In this document: in pieces, positions 26,701 to 37,693 of the stretch
Numbering within the stretch: position 1 is the stretch's first letter
Layout of the letters: every line of letters starts with the position of its first letter
Source: Cardiocondyla obscurior
Taxonomy: Eukaryota > Arthropoda > Insecta > Hymenoptera > Formicidae
DNA length: 64,000 nt
Assembly: GCF_019399895.1 (NCBI RefSeq)
Contig: NC_091865.1
Location: forward strand, 7,755,001 to 7,819,000
Reading direction: 5' to 3'
Made by a program: the position numbers and the translations under genes
Notes under the pieces: generated by a model
Databases searched by the model: none
What the model saw: the letters and a program-made list of their open reading frames with translations, nothing else
What the model was told of the DNA's origin: nothing

Positions 26701-29438
26701 TACCCTTTCTCTATCCTTTCTCTTCTGTATGTCCTTTCCAAATTTATTAAAAGAAAAAAAAAGGAAACACTATGTGGATATATCTCGAATTAGCGTAAAT
26801 TTATGATGAAAAAGAGCCTCAGTCGTCTCATGTGTAATGTCAATGAACGTAACGCTTTACAGTTGGTACGGTAGATAGACGCGGCCTCAAAGAGCTTTTC
26901 TTTTTGGCACATTTTAATTCCCATGCAGTTTTTAAGGGTTTTTATCAGAGTTCGCGTTTTTTTAATTCGATTAATACATGGAGTTGTGCATTGAAATTTC
27001 GATTTCTCATGCTTATCTGCTAACTAACTACTACCGAAACACAAATAATTCAAATTTAATCTCCTTTTTAATCGAGATAGTATCTGTCTGAATAATAGCT
27101 TGAGAAAATAAAGGTAATATAGAGAAAAAAAAGGGGGAATAAATGGGCATTAAAAGTAAAAAAGTAAAAAGTAGACATTTTGTCGTGTCGCGTTTACCCT
27201 TTGACGACGAGAAGCAATATTGGTCGGCTAGGAATGGCTGAGTATTGTATCGAGACGTAGTAGTATGCCAGCATACCATTGCAGCAGCTCCTCCTCTGCG
27301 CCACGCAATCGCTCTTCACCTGCGATACGCAAAGTCCCGCGGCAAACGGCAGCGGTGAAAATGCGGACGCGCAATCAACGGCCTCGACTTCTCACAGTCC
27401 TCCGCTCACGCAGGGCCACTCAACTTCTGCTATCTTGGACTGCAAAACTAATCCCGCGCAGTATGTGCTTATCCAAGGATGGCAGCTTCTCGCGCTCGCA
27501 GTTTCTCTCTTCCTGCCCAAGAACAATCGGTTGCTGTGGTACCTGAAGTTGCACCTACAGAGAAACGCCGACAGCAAGTGAGTAACACACTATCGTATGT
27601 TCTATATTTTTATTTTACATTAAAACAAATCGTGCGCGCGCAATAAATTTGATTCTGTTCTTGCAATACCGCTAATATTTTTTTTTTGATAAAGAAGTAT
27701 ATTGCATTACATTAAATTATGGTGTGTTTTCAGAACGGAATGCGGCAAGTATGCGGCTTATTGCGAAAGAGCTTTGGAAAGAACACTGCAAAACGGTGGC
27801 AGAGAAGTGAAACCATCAAGAATGGAAGTGCTCTCGATACTAATGAAGAATCCGTATCATCATTCACTGCCGCACGCCATACCGGTTCATTTTCTGAATG
27901 GCACTTATCAAGTCGTTAGCTTCGACGGTAGCACTACGATAGAAGAATTTTTGAATACTTTGAATCAAGAGATCGGTTGCAGAGACGTTCATCAGTCTGG
28001 CTTCACGTTATTCAGCGACGATCCGATCGAGAAGGATCTCGAGCATTTCATCGATCCAGAAGCAAAGGTTTGTTTGTGAAACTCGCCAAATTAAACACTT
28101 TTAATAGAACAAAATTTATTCTACCTTTTAAAATTTACAATCTGCGTTCTAGCTATGTGACATTATCTCAAAGTGGGAAACAGCATTGAGAGAGAAAGGT
28201 TCAGGAAAATTCGAAAATACCAGAGTAATACAATTGACGTACAAATCTCGCTGTTACTGGCGACAAGCCGCTAAAATGGAGACTGACAAGGAGAGACTTT
28301 TGCTGTGTTATCAAGTTAATCAACAAGTTGTACAAGGAAAGTTTCCGTTAAATCGCGAACTCGCTTTTGAACTGGCCTCGTTAATGGCACAGGTATGCGT
28401 TTCTTATGCAATAGTTACACATACAGCACGTATTTTTTTATTACACATTAAAAATAATTATAGACATTTAAGCATAAAGTTTTTACTCAGTTTATTGTCC
28501 TAACGTTTAATCAATTTTACAGATCGATTTCGGAGAATACAACAATGACAAAGCACGCGGCAGCGGCCCTGGAAGCAATCCACATCATCTCGTACTCCAA
28601 GCTCTGGATAAATTTTATCCAATACGCTATCGAGCTAACATTACCGCCGATCAATTAAGGTAAGGAAATAATTGATAACAATTTCATACATGTTTTTAAC
28701 AAATTATGTTGACTTTACCAGGGAATTACAAGAGAAGTTACAGGAAAAATGGATTGCTTTAAAAGGACGTAGTGTATTGGATTGCGTTCGTATATATCTT
28801 ACATGCACTAGAAAGTGGCCTTTTTTTGGAGCTACCTTGTATCAAGCAAAGGTATAACGATACTAATGGTATAAATGTTATACACTATTTACGTTTCAAA
28901 TACTTTATACGTAAAGACAAGAAGATTGTAAAATAATTGATTAGAGTAAAATAATACGACTACATGTGCGATTTGATTTTATTTTAAAACAATTTTATTC
29001 AGCTGAAACAAACCGAACCCGTGACAGTCTGGATAGCGGTATCCGAAGACAGTGTAACGCTACTTGAATTACAAACGATGGCTGTTATGTGCCGGTTCAA
29101 TTATGCAAACATAGTAACATTTGGCGGCTGTTTAGACGACTTCATGCTCGTCGCTTGCCCAGACGAGGGTGCGGCAGAGCAGAAATTGCTTTTCGCACTC
29201 TCTAAACCGAAAGTGCGTACAGCAGTTATAATTTATCGTTACTAGAAAAATATTTAATTAAATTTATTCTTATTGGTGTAATGTTTTATTGCAGATTCTG
29301 GAGATAACGTTATTAATCGCCGATTACATGAATGCCTTAGGCCACGCGTTACCAGGCACTCCACAAATGAATACTTTAACTCGCAACGGATCACATAGGT
29401 CCATCAAATCGACTTTGAGACCTGCGACTGGTCGGTGA
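8715..29438 (+). CDS. PLEKHH1: PLEKHH1/2-type (MAX-1-like) PH-MyTH4-FERM protein, 19 exons
   Basis: Exons: 8715-8789, 16420-16482, 21421-21588, 21889-22074, 22280-22494, 22952-23186, 23313-23487, 23589-23825, 23999-24290, 24467-24740, 24805-25194, 25346-25519, 27285-27577, 27734-28067, 28153-28392, 28523-28659, 28722-28851, 29003-29212, 29295-29438. All junctions are GT-AG and in phase, giving about 1323 residues. Domains in order: coiled coil (about 10-165), Ser-rich linker with the family motif PVYATVKGRAS, PH1 (about 499-590, Trp581), PH2 (about 604-708, Trp700), MyTH4 (about 740-975), FERM (about 980-1300). The family links membranes and cytoskeleton, and C. elegans MAX-1 acts in motor-axon guidance. 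The start is the first in-frame ATG after a stop at 8589; an upstream coding exon cannot be excluded. Reading through 29436 gives an immediate stop. An alternative donor at 29435 joined to 29582-29609 would replace the end with FKLSSNST. Vertebrates have two paralogues, so the symbol is approximate. Confidence 0.9.
8790..16419 (+). other. PLEKHH-like gene, intron 1 (7.6 kb)
   Basis: Starts GTAAAG and ends TTTCAG. Much of it, especially 10.6-11.8 kb and 13.3-15.8 kb, is GC- and CpG-rich, which produces many overlapping open frames on both strands. None resembles a known protein and none has splice sites that keep phase with the flanking exons. It includes a TA/CGTA simple repeat at 10850-10907. 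I see no nested gene. Confidence 0.6.
10850..10907. repeat. (TA)n followed by (CGTA)n simple repeat
   Basis: A TA run at about 10850-10868, then after a short spacer an uninterrupted CGTA tetranucleotide tract at about 10889-10907. Both are self-complementary. Confidence 0.85.
20290..20968 (+). promoter_or_regulatory. CpG-rich block with consensus CRE, candidate internal promoter
   Basis: GC-rich block directly upstream of PLEKHH-like exon 3. It carries a perfect CRE palindrome TGACGTCA at 20839-20846, a TAACG pentamer tract just before it, and a good splice donor (CTCAG then GTATAT) at 20968-20969. Exon 3 contains two Met codons (21427 onward, MMEERL), so a transcript starting here with an untranslated first exon could encode a protein lacking only the first exons. 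This is inference; no transcript evidence is available. Confidence 0.35.
20797..20833. repeat. (TAACG)n pentanucleotide tract
   Basis: Five to seven near-perfect TAACG units immediately upstream of the CRE palindrome. It is not a TTAGG telomere-type repeat. Confidence 0.85.
25777..25922. repeat. inverted-repeat element in PLEKHH-like intron 12
   Basis: CTTAGTCAAGTATT at 25777-25790 is answered by its near-perfect reverse complement AATACTTGACCAAG at 25909-25922 (13 of 14). The span is 146 bp and has no coding capacity. It is consistent with a small non-autonomous DNA transposon, but no clear target duplication was seen. Confidence 0.4.
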
Positions 29439-30674
29439 AAAAAAGATCTCTATTTTTTTTACGTTATTTTAAAATTATAACTATAGAATTGTATCGAAGA
29501 ATAAGAAAATGAATATTGATTCAGAATAGTCACTTTTATATTTTTGCACGGAAACTCGATATTTAAATTTGATTTTTGCAGGTTCAAGCTGTCTTCCAAC
29601 TCAACCTGATATTTTGAAATCAACGCCAGATCACCAAAGACCTTGATAAAAAATCTGATCGCGTTAATTTTTCGGAAAGACAATGGGAATATATTTCTTG
29701 GATACGCGTGGAGCTTCTGATTAGGAAGTATATTTTCTTTTGTCATTTGTATTATATAAAGGCAGTGCAGTATTAGTATCGTTCGCATCAATGTGCGGTG
29801 CATTTTTTTTGTTTTTTCTAAAAAACGCGTAGTCATAGACGCGATCGAAATATCTTTACGTTACGTCGTCATATGTGCATATAAATTAGAATCGACGCTT
29901 ATAATAATAATAACGTATCTGTGTAAATATTTAACGATAAGCATAAGCGCAAGAACTAACCACAAACGATCGTACTAGTGGTTTAGAGAGCGGTTGGAAC
30001 CAAATCGAATCGATCTGTAACACTGCCTAATTAGTATGCGCGATTAAACATCGAATGGTTTCATCTCGAGGCTACGTATCGTGCTAAGACTTGCTACGTA
30101 TTTATATATCAAATTAAAAACACAACCGAAACGAAAAAGAACGCGTAAAATATTTCGTAATAGTGATGTATTCACCCCGTGTCGTGTATAATATATTAAT
30201 CAAAGTTATTCGATGTTTAGCGGTACATCTTGAATGACACAGCGAACGCATTCTTTCTCAATTTTCGATGTCGAATGGAATACCTCTAAGCCTATACAAA
30301 TGTTATCGCTATGTCATATTTATAATACAGTTCTTTTGTATTCCTGTCCAACAGAGTTTGTTAGATGGATGGGTTCTATTTTTATTATACAATTTTACTT
30401 AAATTAATTTTGTTACAGATTAAAATTGAAATGAAATTGAGAGTTTAATACAGATCTGAATCACGCGTATGTGTTTAAAAATTAAAATTGTGTATTTTGT
30501 AATTACAATTTTTTTTTTTTTTTTTATTAAATTCGATTTTGTGATATATTTAGATAAGAAAGGAAAATTTAAATCAAGAGAAAAAAGACAAAGCTAATTT
30601 TCTTTCAATAGTAACGTTACAAGATATTAAATGGACTTCATAGGCGGAATTATCGCGTACATATTGCCAAAAAG

Positions 30675-30727
30675 AGTGAGTGAGTGAGAGAGAGAGAGAA
30701 AGAAAGAGAGAGAAAAAGAGAAAAAAC
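30675..30727. repeat. (GA)n / (GAAA)n microsatellite
   Basis: A purine-only tract beginning with GAGT units and continuing as GA and GAAA units. Confidence 0.9.
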
Positions 30728-31225
30728 AGACTATATTTCTCTCTGTTTTTGTCTTTGAACGTTTTAGTTTGCCTTTTTCACATGAGGCTGCTCATAAGAT
30801 TGCTTAGCAAGCAAAAGAAAATCCGATACACTTGTATTAACTTTGATAACAGCTAGTCTTGTATTTATTTAAAGTATAAGCGATTACATGGTTTTTTTCT
30901 CTTTATTATTTTTTAATTTTTATTTTATTATGATTTTTTTACAGGTACACGACCAAATAGATGTAATTGGAAACGTAATTTACTATTTAATATAATTAAC
31001 ATGGCGTTCCTACGCGTAATACGTGTGCAACACTGTGTATTAAACATACGTAACGATTATAGCGTTGTCTATATATATGTACACATAGAAAATGAGAGAA
31101 TGAAAGAAAGAGAAAATAGAGAAGTTTTGTACTCGCGTTCGACGTGTCCTACGTAACTAGTAAACGTCTTCCTTCTAGCAGTTACAAATTACAAGCTGAA
31201 AGTAAGGCGGCTTTCGTGCAATATG

Positions 31226-31376
31226 TACACTGAGAGACAAATATGACGTTTGCTACGACGACGTTAGCTAGCGTATGTCACCCTAGCGTTGGTGTGCGTC
31301 GAGACTAATATCACACTAGGGTCATATACTCCAGCTGCCGTTGTCGCAGCGAACGCCACATCTGCTTTTCAGTGTA
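31226..31376. mobile_element. palindromic MITE-like element, family P, copy A
   Basis: Begins TACACTGAGAGACAAATATG and ends CTTTTCAGTGTA. The two halves are imperfect reverse complements along most of their length, including GCTACGACGACG against GCTGCGACAACG and GTCACCCTAGCG against TGACCCTAGTG. The ends can be read as CACTG termini flanked by TA. A TA duplication is typical of Tc1/mariner-type elements, so this is plausibly a non-autonomous member, but the superfamily is inferred. Copy B lies 0.7 kb away. Confidence 0.6.
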
Positions 31377-32061
31377 GATAAGACTTGTGCGGTTTTGTAA
31401 TTTTCGAGACTATTACGCGTCTGTTCTAAAGGGAATAGCGAATCTCAATATTCAAAGAACCTTTGCAAGGTCTGACACGTCTAAAAAGAGAAATTTTTAT
31501 TCAGGTGTCCTTGTGATCCTATTTAAATATTTAGAAATGAACGGATTATAGGCGCGCACACACACTCGGCTTTACTTGGTACATCGTGAATGTTTGTACG
31601 AGTAATACGAACTTTCAGACTATTGAGAGCAGTACAAAGATATGCAAGAACGACATTTTGTCCTTAATTTTTTATATAATATATCGAAGCGATATCGAAA
31701 AGTTATTAAGTGATCGACTAGCACCTGTATCATGACGTAGTTGAAGAAACCTTACGCGTGTTACATTCTTCACCCATTCGTGTAAATATCATGAGAACTT
31801 GCGTTTCTAAAGATTAGTAGAATCAAAATAGGCAGCTAGCAATTTACACAATCGAGGTCTATCTGGATTGCGCATTTTACCGAGCCTATTTTACATTTTA
31901 CATTTATATCTGTTATTTATTCGTTTAAAGAAGGTACGAGCAAAACAAGTGGAAGACATTGTGTACTATTGTACAGAGGAATAAATAAACTGCACATCAA
32001 ATAATTTTGCAAATGTCAATATGGCGATTGTCAAATTTTATCTAGTTTACGAAAGGCAGAG

Positions 32062-32308
32062 TACACTGAAAAGCAGATATAGCATTTGCTGCAACGAGCG
32101 GCGACGGCGGCTGGCGTACGTGACTTCCCTCACTCTCGGCCGCCGAGTACGGGGGGATGTAGTAGGCTGCGTTCTCCCTCAGTCTGTGACCGGTGCTCCG
32201 TAACACATCTACGCGCGTGCTTCGTGTAAGATTCGACGCACATCACGCCAAGATCACGTATGCTAGCCGCCGTCGTAGCACCATGAATGCCATTTCTAAC
32301 CGAGTGTA
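32062..32308. mobile_element. palindromic MITE-like element, family P, copy B
   Basis: Begins TACACTGAAAAGCAGAT, matching the reverse complement of the right end of copy A, and ends CCGAGTGTA. It shares with copy A the blocks TTTGCTGCAACG, GGCGGCTGGCGTACGTGA and, inverted, GTGCTACGACGGCGGCTAGC and GTGCGTCGA. It is longer (247 bp) because of a GC-rich centre. Flanking TA at each end is consistent with a TA target site. Confidence 0.55.
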
Positions 32309-32384
32309 CGTTAACAAAAGGGAGAAGAAAATACCATGTTAATAGATACGGTATTTATTGATAAATATAAAGTTATAAATAAGG

Positions 32385-32390
32385 TTTATT
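32385..32390 (-). terminator. candidate NAA20 poly(A) signal
   Basis: AATAAA on the minus strand, about 125 bp past the NAA20 stop codon. A second copy lies at 32354-32359. Confidence 0.45.
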
Positions 32391-32512
32391 ATAAATTTTT
32401 GAAGACATGTACCTCTTATACATTCTCACATTAATTAATTTCATGATAATTTGTACAGATAGATTTTAATTATTTACTTGTCAATTTGTGCCAGTATGAG
32501 AAGTTTGTGTGT

Positions 32513-33668
32513 TCAGTCCACCTCTTCTGGTCTTACAGGATGTGTTAATGGGATCATAGATTTTTTTTTCACATCTTTTGACAGGGCTTTTCTCATGTCT
32601 GGAAATAAGGTGACATGTGGTTTATCTTACCTATGTAAAGATTTGTTATTTCAAGTTTATAAAGTTTTACCATATGCATCCTCATCTGGATCCCCATTGT
32701 AATATTCCAACACTGTCCTGTACACAATATATCCTAATTGTTGGTACATTGTGATAGCTACTTTATTGCTCACTCTGACAAAGAGATCTACAAAATATGC
32801 CTGTTTCCTAATTTAAGCAAAAATATAAGTTAGTAAAAGGTAAAAAAATATTAATAGGCTACAGTAAGTAAAATAAATTATTATTTACTTTTCTGATACA
32901 TCCTCTAGATACTTCATCAACATGGCAGCAAGACCTAATCTTCTGTAGTCAGGAGAAACTGTAAGGGCTGTTACATGACCATGCCAATTTTCTCCATGAC
33001 CCTCAGCCTTTCCCATAACTGAAACAGATGGTTTCAAATTTAAAAAAATTACCATTAAAAAATAAAACTTTTGCTGCACTGTTGACAGCAAAAATACAAA
33101 ATCAAACAGACTTACTGTAACCCATAATTTCTCCACTTGGAGATTCTGCCACTTGAATGTATTCTGGCCAGTGTGAAAGGTAATGCATATAAAATGAAAG
33201 TCCATACTAGATAAAAGTGTAAAAGATAATATATGTTGAAAAGCTTAAAAATTGTTTTAATTGTAAGTTATGATATAAAAAGCTTCGATTTCTAAAGGTG
33301 CTTTATTATAAATAAATTTATTCGTGAAAAGCAAAATAATTAAAAATAATCATTTTTTAATAATTATTATTTTACTTTAATTAATAATTTATTTTCTTTT
33401 TGGTATCACTTTTAATAATTTCAAAAGCTTATATTAAAATAACAATATATTATCATTTCTGATAAAATAAAAGGATACTGTTTCTGTGAGTGGATCCAAA
33501 TTCCTGAAAATAATAAATAAACGTAATTCTAACACCGAATAGTATCAATATTTATCATTTAATTGAATTTTAGGTTAGGCGAAAGGGAAATCAGATTCAT
33601 TTAAATGTTACTTACACATTATTGAATTTAAACAGGTCGTTGCACGTGAAAGGCCGAAGTGTCGTCAT
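32513..33668 (-). CDS. NAA20: N-alpha-acetyltransferase 20, NatB catalytic subunit
   Basis: Six exons in coding order: 33668-33616, 33503-33479, 33206-33116, 33018-32889, 32807-32671, 32598-32513. All are GT-AG and in phase, giving 173 residues against about 178 in human. The protein starts MTTLRPFTCNDLFKFNN, as in other NAA20 orthologues, and has the GNAT fold acetyl-CoA motif R-R-L-G-L-A in exon 4. Family knowledge: NAA20 pairs with NAA25 and acetylates nascent proteins beginning Met-Asp, Met-Glu, Met-Asn or Met-Gln at the ribosome. It is divergent from PDHA1, with 465 bp between the start codons, and convergent with the PLEKHH-like gene. Nothing essential is missing. Confidence 0.95.
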
Positions 33669-34133
33669 TTTTTGAAGTTGTAATAAGTACCAGCTTATTT
33701 TATTCGATCGATAAAACTTTGCCCGAACGAAAGACGACGAAAACAAACTGCTTCTTGTAAATGTGAGTGCATTACATTACGTCAGTTGACTTCCATCGCT
33801 ACTTCAATTTGCCGGTGACGATGGTAATGGCTCGTAGCGAAGTTTTTCGGAACTAACAAAATTTTCTGTCAGCTGATTGGTTTTTTAAAGAGCCATTCAA
33901 GAGCCATCGGGAACGGATACCTCGGTAGTACGATTAATAATGCGATAGATCGCGCTGATGCAAGTGGTAATCGTGACCAGAAAATAACCAGGTATCAAGC
34001 ATGGGTCGCCGTGGTCCATGTTGGTTCGTGTCAGGTGAAGGTGGTTCACGGCGACGAAGAGCACTTATTCTGGTCACTGTGAAGCAAAAATCGAACTCTA
34101 TTTCCCGCCGATCTCTTTTCCCGTTATTAGGAA
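33669..34133. promoter_or_regulatory. shared 5' region of NAA20 (-) and PDHA1 (+)
   Basis: 465 bp separate the two start codons of opposite-strand genes, so the promoters must lie together here. A TCGATCGATAA sequence near 33704 resembles the core of the insect DRE element (TATCGATA), a common housekeeping promoter motif, but is not an exact match. The PDHA1 5' UTR probably occupies the right-hand part. Confidence 0.6.
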
Positions 34134-36538
34134 ATGATACCCAACTGTCTCAGGAACGTCGCCGCGCAGACGTCACGACGAAACGTAAGTGAACCGACAA
34201 AGCGACGTGTGACCTCTAAACACGCCGCATCGCGTTTATTTCCATGTCAGGGTCTCATTATGAATCCCAGCTCCCACTTGCGACATCGTATTTCATGAGT
34301 TTTCTTCTTTCCTCAATATCTCGCATGTTCGCCAGTTTGGAAGCTGGAACGAGGTAATTATCATCCGCGACTCGAGTGCGATATGGCTCGCACAACTGCT
34401 TTGTGTTTGCTTTGGATTTGATTGATGTTAATGCAAAGACTCGAAATTTTTATCTCAAAGAACACAAAATCGATTTACAAAAAAATGTAAATTTCACAAA
34501 GTTGCATGTGTTACACTTGCAATCTAATTTTATGTCACTGTAAGCATTTACTAAATATTAATGTTTTTAGGTGGCCTCGTTTTTCTTGAGCAAGAGAAAT
34601 AATTATGCTACCGAGGCCTCTTACGAGACTAAGCCTTTTCGCCTGCACAAACTGGATCACGGTCCTTCCACTCAGGTGACAGTGACCCGAGATGATGCCA
34701 TTGAACTGTTCAAGCAGCTACATACGATACGTCGTATGGAAACTGCTGCCGGCAATTTGTACAAAGAGAAAATCATCCGTGGTTTTTGTCACTTGTACTC
34801 AGGACAGGTAAAAAATATCTTTCATCTTTTTATCGCGTAATCATTATCGGCGATTCGTCGGCAAACGTACGACTTCTTTCACCGTTCAATAATTATACTA
34901 TCCGTAAAGTTTAGCCTGCCGCTGATGCACGCGGCCCGATGTGTTACGAAAATTAAACGTATAAACTGTGCGGCGACGACGCGCGCGTTGCTCGTGTACC
35001 TCCCGGCATTACAGTCGGCGTTACGTAAAGCTGATTTGTGCTCGCGCGTGCACGGGTATCCTAATACTTGAGTTAGCCACGTGCACGAGTCGTTCAATTT
35101 TAATCTAGTTACCCGGCGTTTGTATAGCCCCGCGCGAGAGATATACGCGCGGCGTACCTAACGAACGGCGATACACGACAACTATAAACGCCGAGCATCT
35201 CCTCTGCGACGTCAGGCAATATTTACGACAATGGATACTCCCGGCTGCAATTTAGCGCCAGGCAGAATCGGCGTGATCCCAACGCTGCACTTGTGTGCAT
35301 GTTACTTTAATCTTGTTCGTTTTTTTTTTATAGGAAGCATGTGCAGTTGGTATGAAAGCTGCAATGAGATCTCAAGACTCTGTGATCACAGCCTATCGCG
35401 CACACGGGTGGACTTATTTGATGGGCATAGACGTATTTGGCGTCTTTGCAGAGCTCACCGGTAGACAAGGTGGCAACGCTAAAGGCAAAGGTGGTTCCAT
35501 GCACATGTATTCACAAAACTTCTACGGAGGAAATGGCATTGTTGGCGCTCAGGTTTGTACACTTTTAAAAATTAATTTCATATTTTTAATATCTATATTA
35601 TTTTATCTTTTTTGTTGTAATTTATATTTTTACTGCGATTAGGTGCCACTGGGAGTTGGAATTGCTTTTGCACAAAAATATATGAATACCGGTGGGGTTT
35701 GTTTAACATTGTATGGTGACGGCGCGGCTAATCAAGGACAAGTGTTTGAAGTATATAATATGGCTAAATTGTGGGATGTTCCTTGTATTTTCGTCTGCGA
35801 AAATAACGGATACGGGATGGGTACTAGCGTTGATCGTGCTGCAGCGAGCACGGAGTATTATACCAGAGGCGATTATATTCCTGGAATTTGGGTATTTTTT
35901 ATTTTGTTATTTTTTTCCTAAGAAATTTGTCTTTTTGAAATAAAAATGGGATTTACAATAAAAATGGTAATTATAGGTAGATGGAATGGACGTATTAGCC
36001 GTAAGAGAAGCCACGAAATTCGCAATCGATCATTGCACATCCGGTAAGGGGCCGATTGTTATGGAAACTGTAACGTATAGATACAGTGGACACAGCATGT
36101 CGGATCCTGGTACCAGTTACCGTACACGAGAAGAGGTACAAGAGGTTCGACAAACTCGGGATCCACTCACTAGCTTTAAAGAAAGGATCTTGAACTCCAA
36201 TCTTGTCACTGCGGAAGAGATTAAAGTCAGTTTCTTTTACTAGATTTTGTTATTGTAATTTACACAACAATAATTATATTTTATTTTATTAGTATTTTAT
36301 TAGTAATTTATTATTATTTGAAATAATCTATGTGAATCTTTTTCTATTTCAGGCAATTGAGGGTGAAATTAGAAAGACTGTGGACGATGCTGTAAAAGCC
36401 GCCAAGATCGATAAGGAGATTCCGCTGAACGAACTTACTGCCGACATTTATTCGAACTGTTTAGAAAAACAAATCCGAAATACAACACCCTTTAATCCTC
36501 TACCGCATGCTAGACTAGGGCCAGCTATAAACGCTTAA
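34134..36538 (+). CDS. PDHA1: pyruvate dehydrogenase E1 component subunit alpha, mitochondrial
   Basis: Exons 34134-34184, 34571-34807, 35334-35552, 35643-35891, 35977-36225, 36353-36538, all in phase, giving 396 residues. E1 alpha with E1 beta decarboxylates pyruvate using thiamine diphosphate, the entry step of the PDH complex in the mitochondrial matrix. The N-terminus MIPNCLRNVAAQTSRRN is basic and Ser/Thr-rich with no acids, as expected for a transit peptide. The thiamine diphosphate motif is present (GDG at 194-196, ENN at 222-224). The regulatory phosphorylation loop is conserved in YSGHSMSDPGTSYRT, with serines 292 and 299 matching human Ser293 and Ser300, so kinase/phosphatase control is likely kept. 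I chose ATG 34134 because it alone gives a phase-0 junction (AAC then GTAAGT) into exon 2; the longer frame from 34001 is another frame. AATAAA at 36940 is a likely poly(A) signal. Confidence 0.96.
34880..35270. other. CpG-rich insert in PDHA1 intron 2
   Basis: Intron 2 (34808-35333) contains a CpG-rich stretch much richer in GC than the other introns of this gene. It includes ACGCGCGCG near 34979 and a partly self-complementary CGCGCGAGAGATATACGCGC near 35130. No exon that fits phase between residues 96 and 97 was found. It could be an alternative promoter, an enhancer or a decayed insertion. Confidence 0.4.
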
Positions 36539-37693
36539 AATTGCTCAAAAATTGTTTCCTTGTATATTATATATTTTATAGTCACATGCCAAGTCCTTAA
36601 TGTTCATAGACCAACAAATTAATTGTATAGTGATGTACAGAATTGCACATAAGTCTTTAATTCGAGGATGTATATTATCCCATTACATATTCTTTCGATA
36701 CGTATCAGTTAAAAATCATTGATACTGCCGAAATAGATTAATTCAAGTGCAATCTCAATGCTCCAAAATGCGCGTACGTAACATTTCGATTACAGCCAAA
36801 GTTCAAGGTCCACAATTTTGATAATTTGAGAAATTAAATTTATTTACAATCTAATTTATTTCCACCGTAAGTTGTAACAAAAATTGTTTTTTTTACAATA
36901 TAACGTGCGCCCGAGATTTTAGTCGTTTGTTAATATGTTAATAAAAAGACAAGTTATTTAAAAAAATAATTTTTCTTATAAAAATTTAGTGATGAACAAG
37001 TGCAGTGTTATTTTATGTGCTATTATGCTTCCCTGCTCGTCACGCAAAAAGGATTTTCCTCGCGGAATTGTTTTTTTCTCGGAAGATAATACGCAGTTGG
37101 AAAACGAGATGTTTTCTGGAAACAAACATTTGTGACATGCCTATGAAAGTATGTTTTAATAATAAAAATTAAAATAATTTTAATAATACTTTTTATTGTT
37201 ATAAAATTGAAAATATAGGAATGTACAATTATATTATTATTATTTAAAGTGTTAAGTTGTACTTATTAAAAACAAGTGAGATTTGCAACAAATTGGCTGC
37301 AATCTTTTTTTTAAGTTATACAGAAATAACAACAAAATTTATACCGATCAGATAAAAGTTAAAAGCTTTACATTTTATTGAAATTGAAATATTTTATGCG
37401 ATTCTTTATCACATTTCATTATTATGTTACAGTTTATGTCACAAAATTGTCACTTTATTTATTTGTGTCTAATTTATAGTGAATTTTTAATTATGTTCAC
37501 AATCTGTAGATAGCTTCATATAAGACAAAGAAAAAAAAAGAAAAAAAAAACTTTAACTGCAATATACTTAATACATAAAAAATATATCGTAAATTTTAAA
37601 CTTATAAAATATATTTTGAAAAGTACACATTTGATTTTCCCAATAAAAAAAACGTTTGTAAAATAATTTCTCGGCAACGACTTTAACTCACAT
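36539..37693. other. convergent 3' intergenic region PDHA1 / ALDH
   Basis: AT-rich 3' UTRs of two convergent genes. AATAAA on the plus strand at 36940-36945 suits PDHA1, and minus-strand AATAAA at 37454-37459 suits the ALDH gene. No further gene or repeat was seen. Confidence 0.6.
36940..36945 (+). terminator. candidate PDHA1 poly(A) signal
   Basis: AATAAA about 400 bp after the PDHA1 stop codon. It is the only canonical hexamer noticed before the convergent ALDH transcript is reached. Confidence 0.5.

Larger units (their letters stand above)
29439..32512. other. 3' flank between PLEKHH-like gene and NAA20 (convergent)
   Basis: Probably mostly 3' UTR of the PLEKHH-like gene, then intergenic DNA. 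It contains a possible alternative last exon at 29582-29609, a GA/GAAA-rich microsatellite at 30675-30727, two palindromic TA-flanked elements (31226-31376 and 32062-32308), an AATAAA at 31980-31985, and a minus-strand AATAAA at 32385-32390 suited to NAA20. No gene was found. Confidence 0.55.

Noticed and set aside
34001..34192. 63-residue frame overlapping PDHA1 exon 1
   Set aside because: A different frame from the transit-peptide frame; it cannot join exon 2 without breaking the PDHA1 frame.
35231..35464. 77-residue frame spanning PDHA1 intron 2 and exon 3
   Set aside because: Out of frame with the conserved PDHA1 coding sequence; exon 3 is clearly read in another frame.
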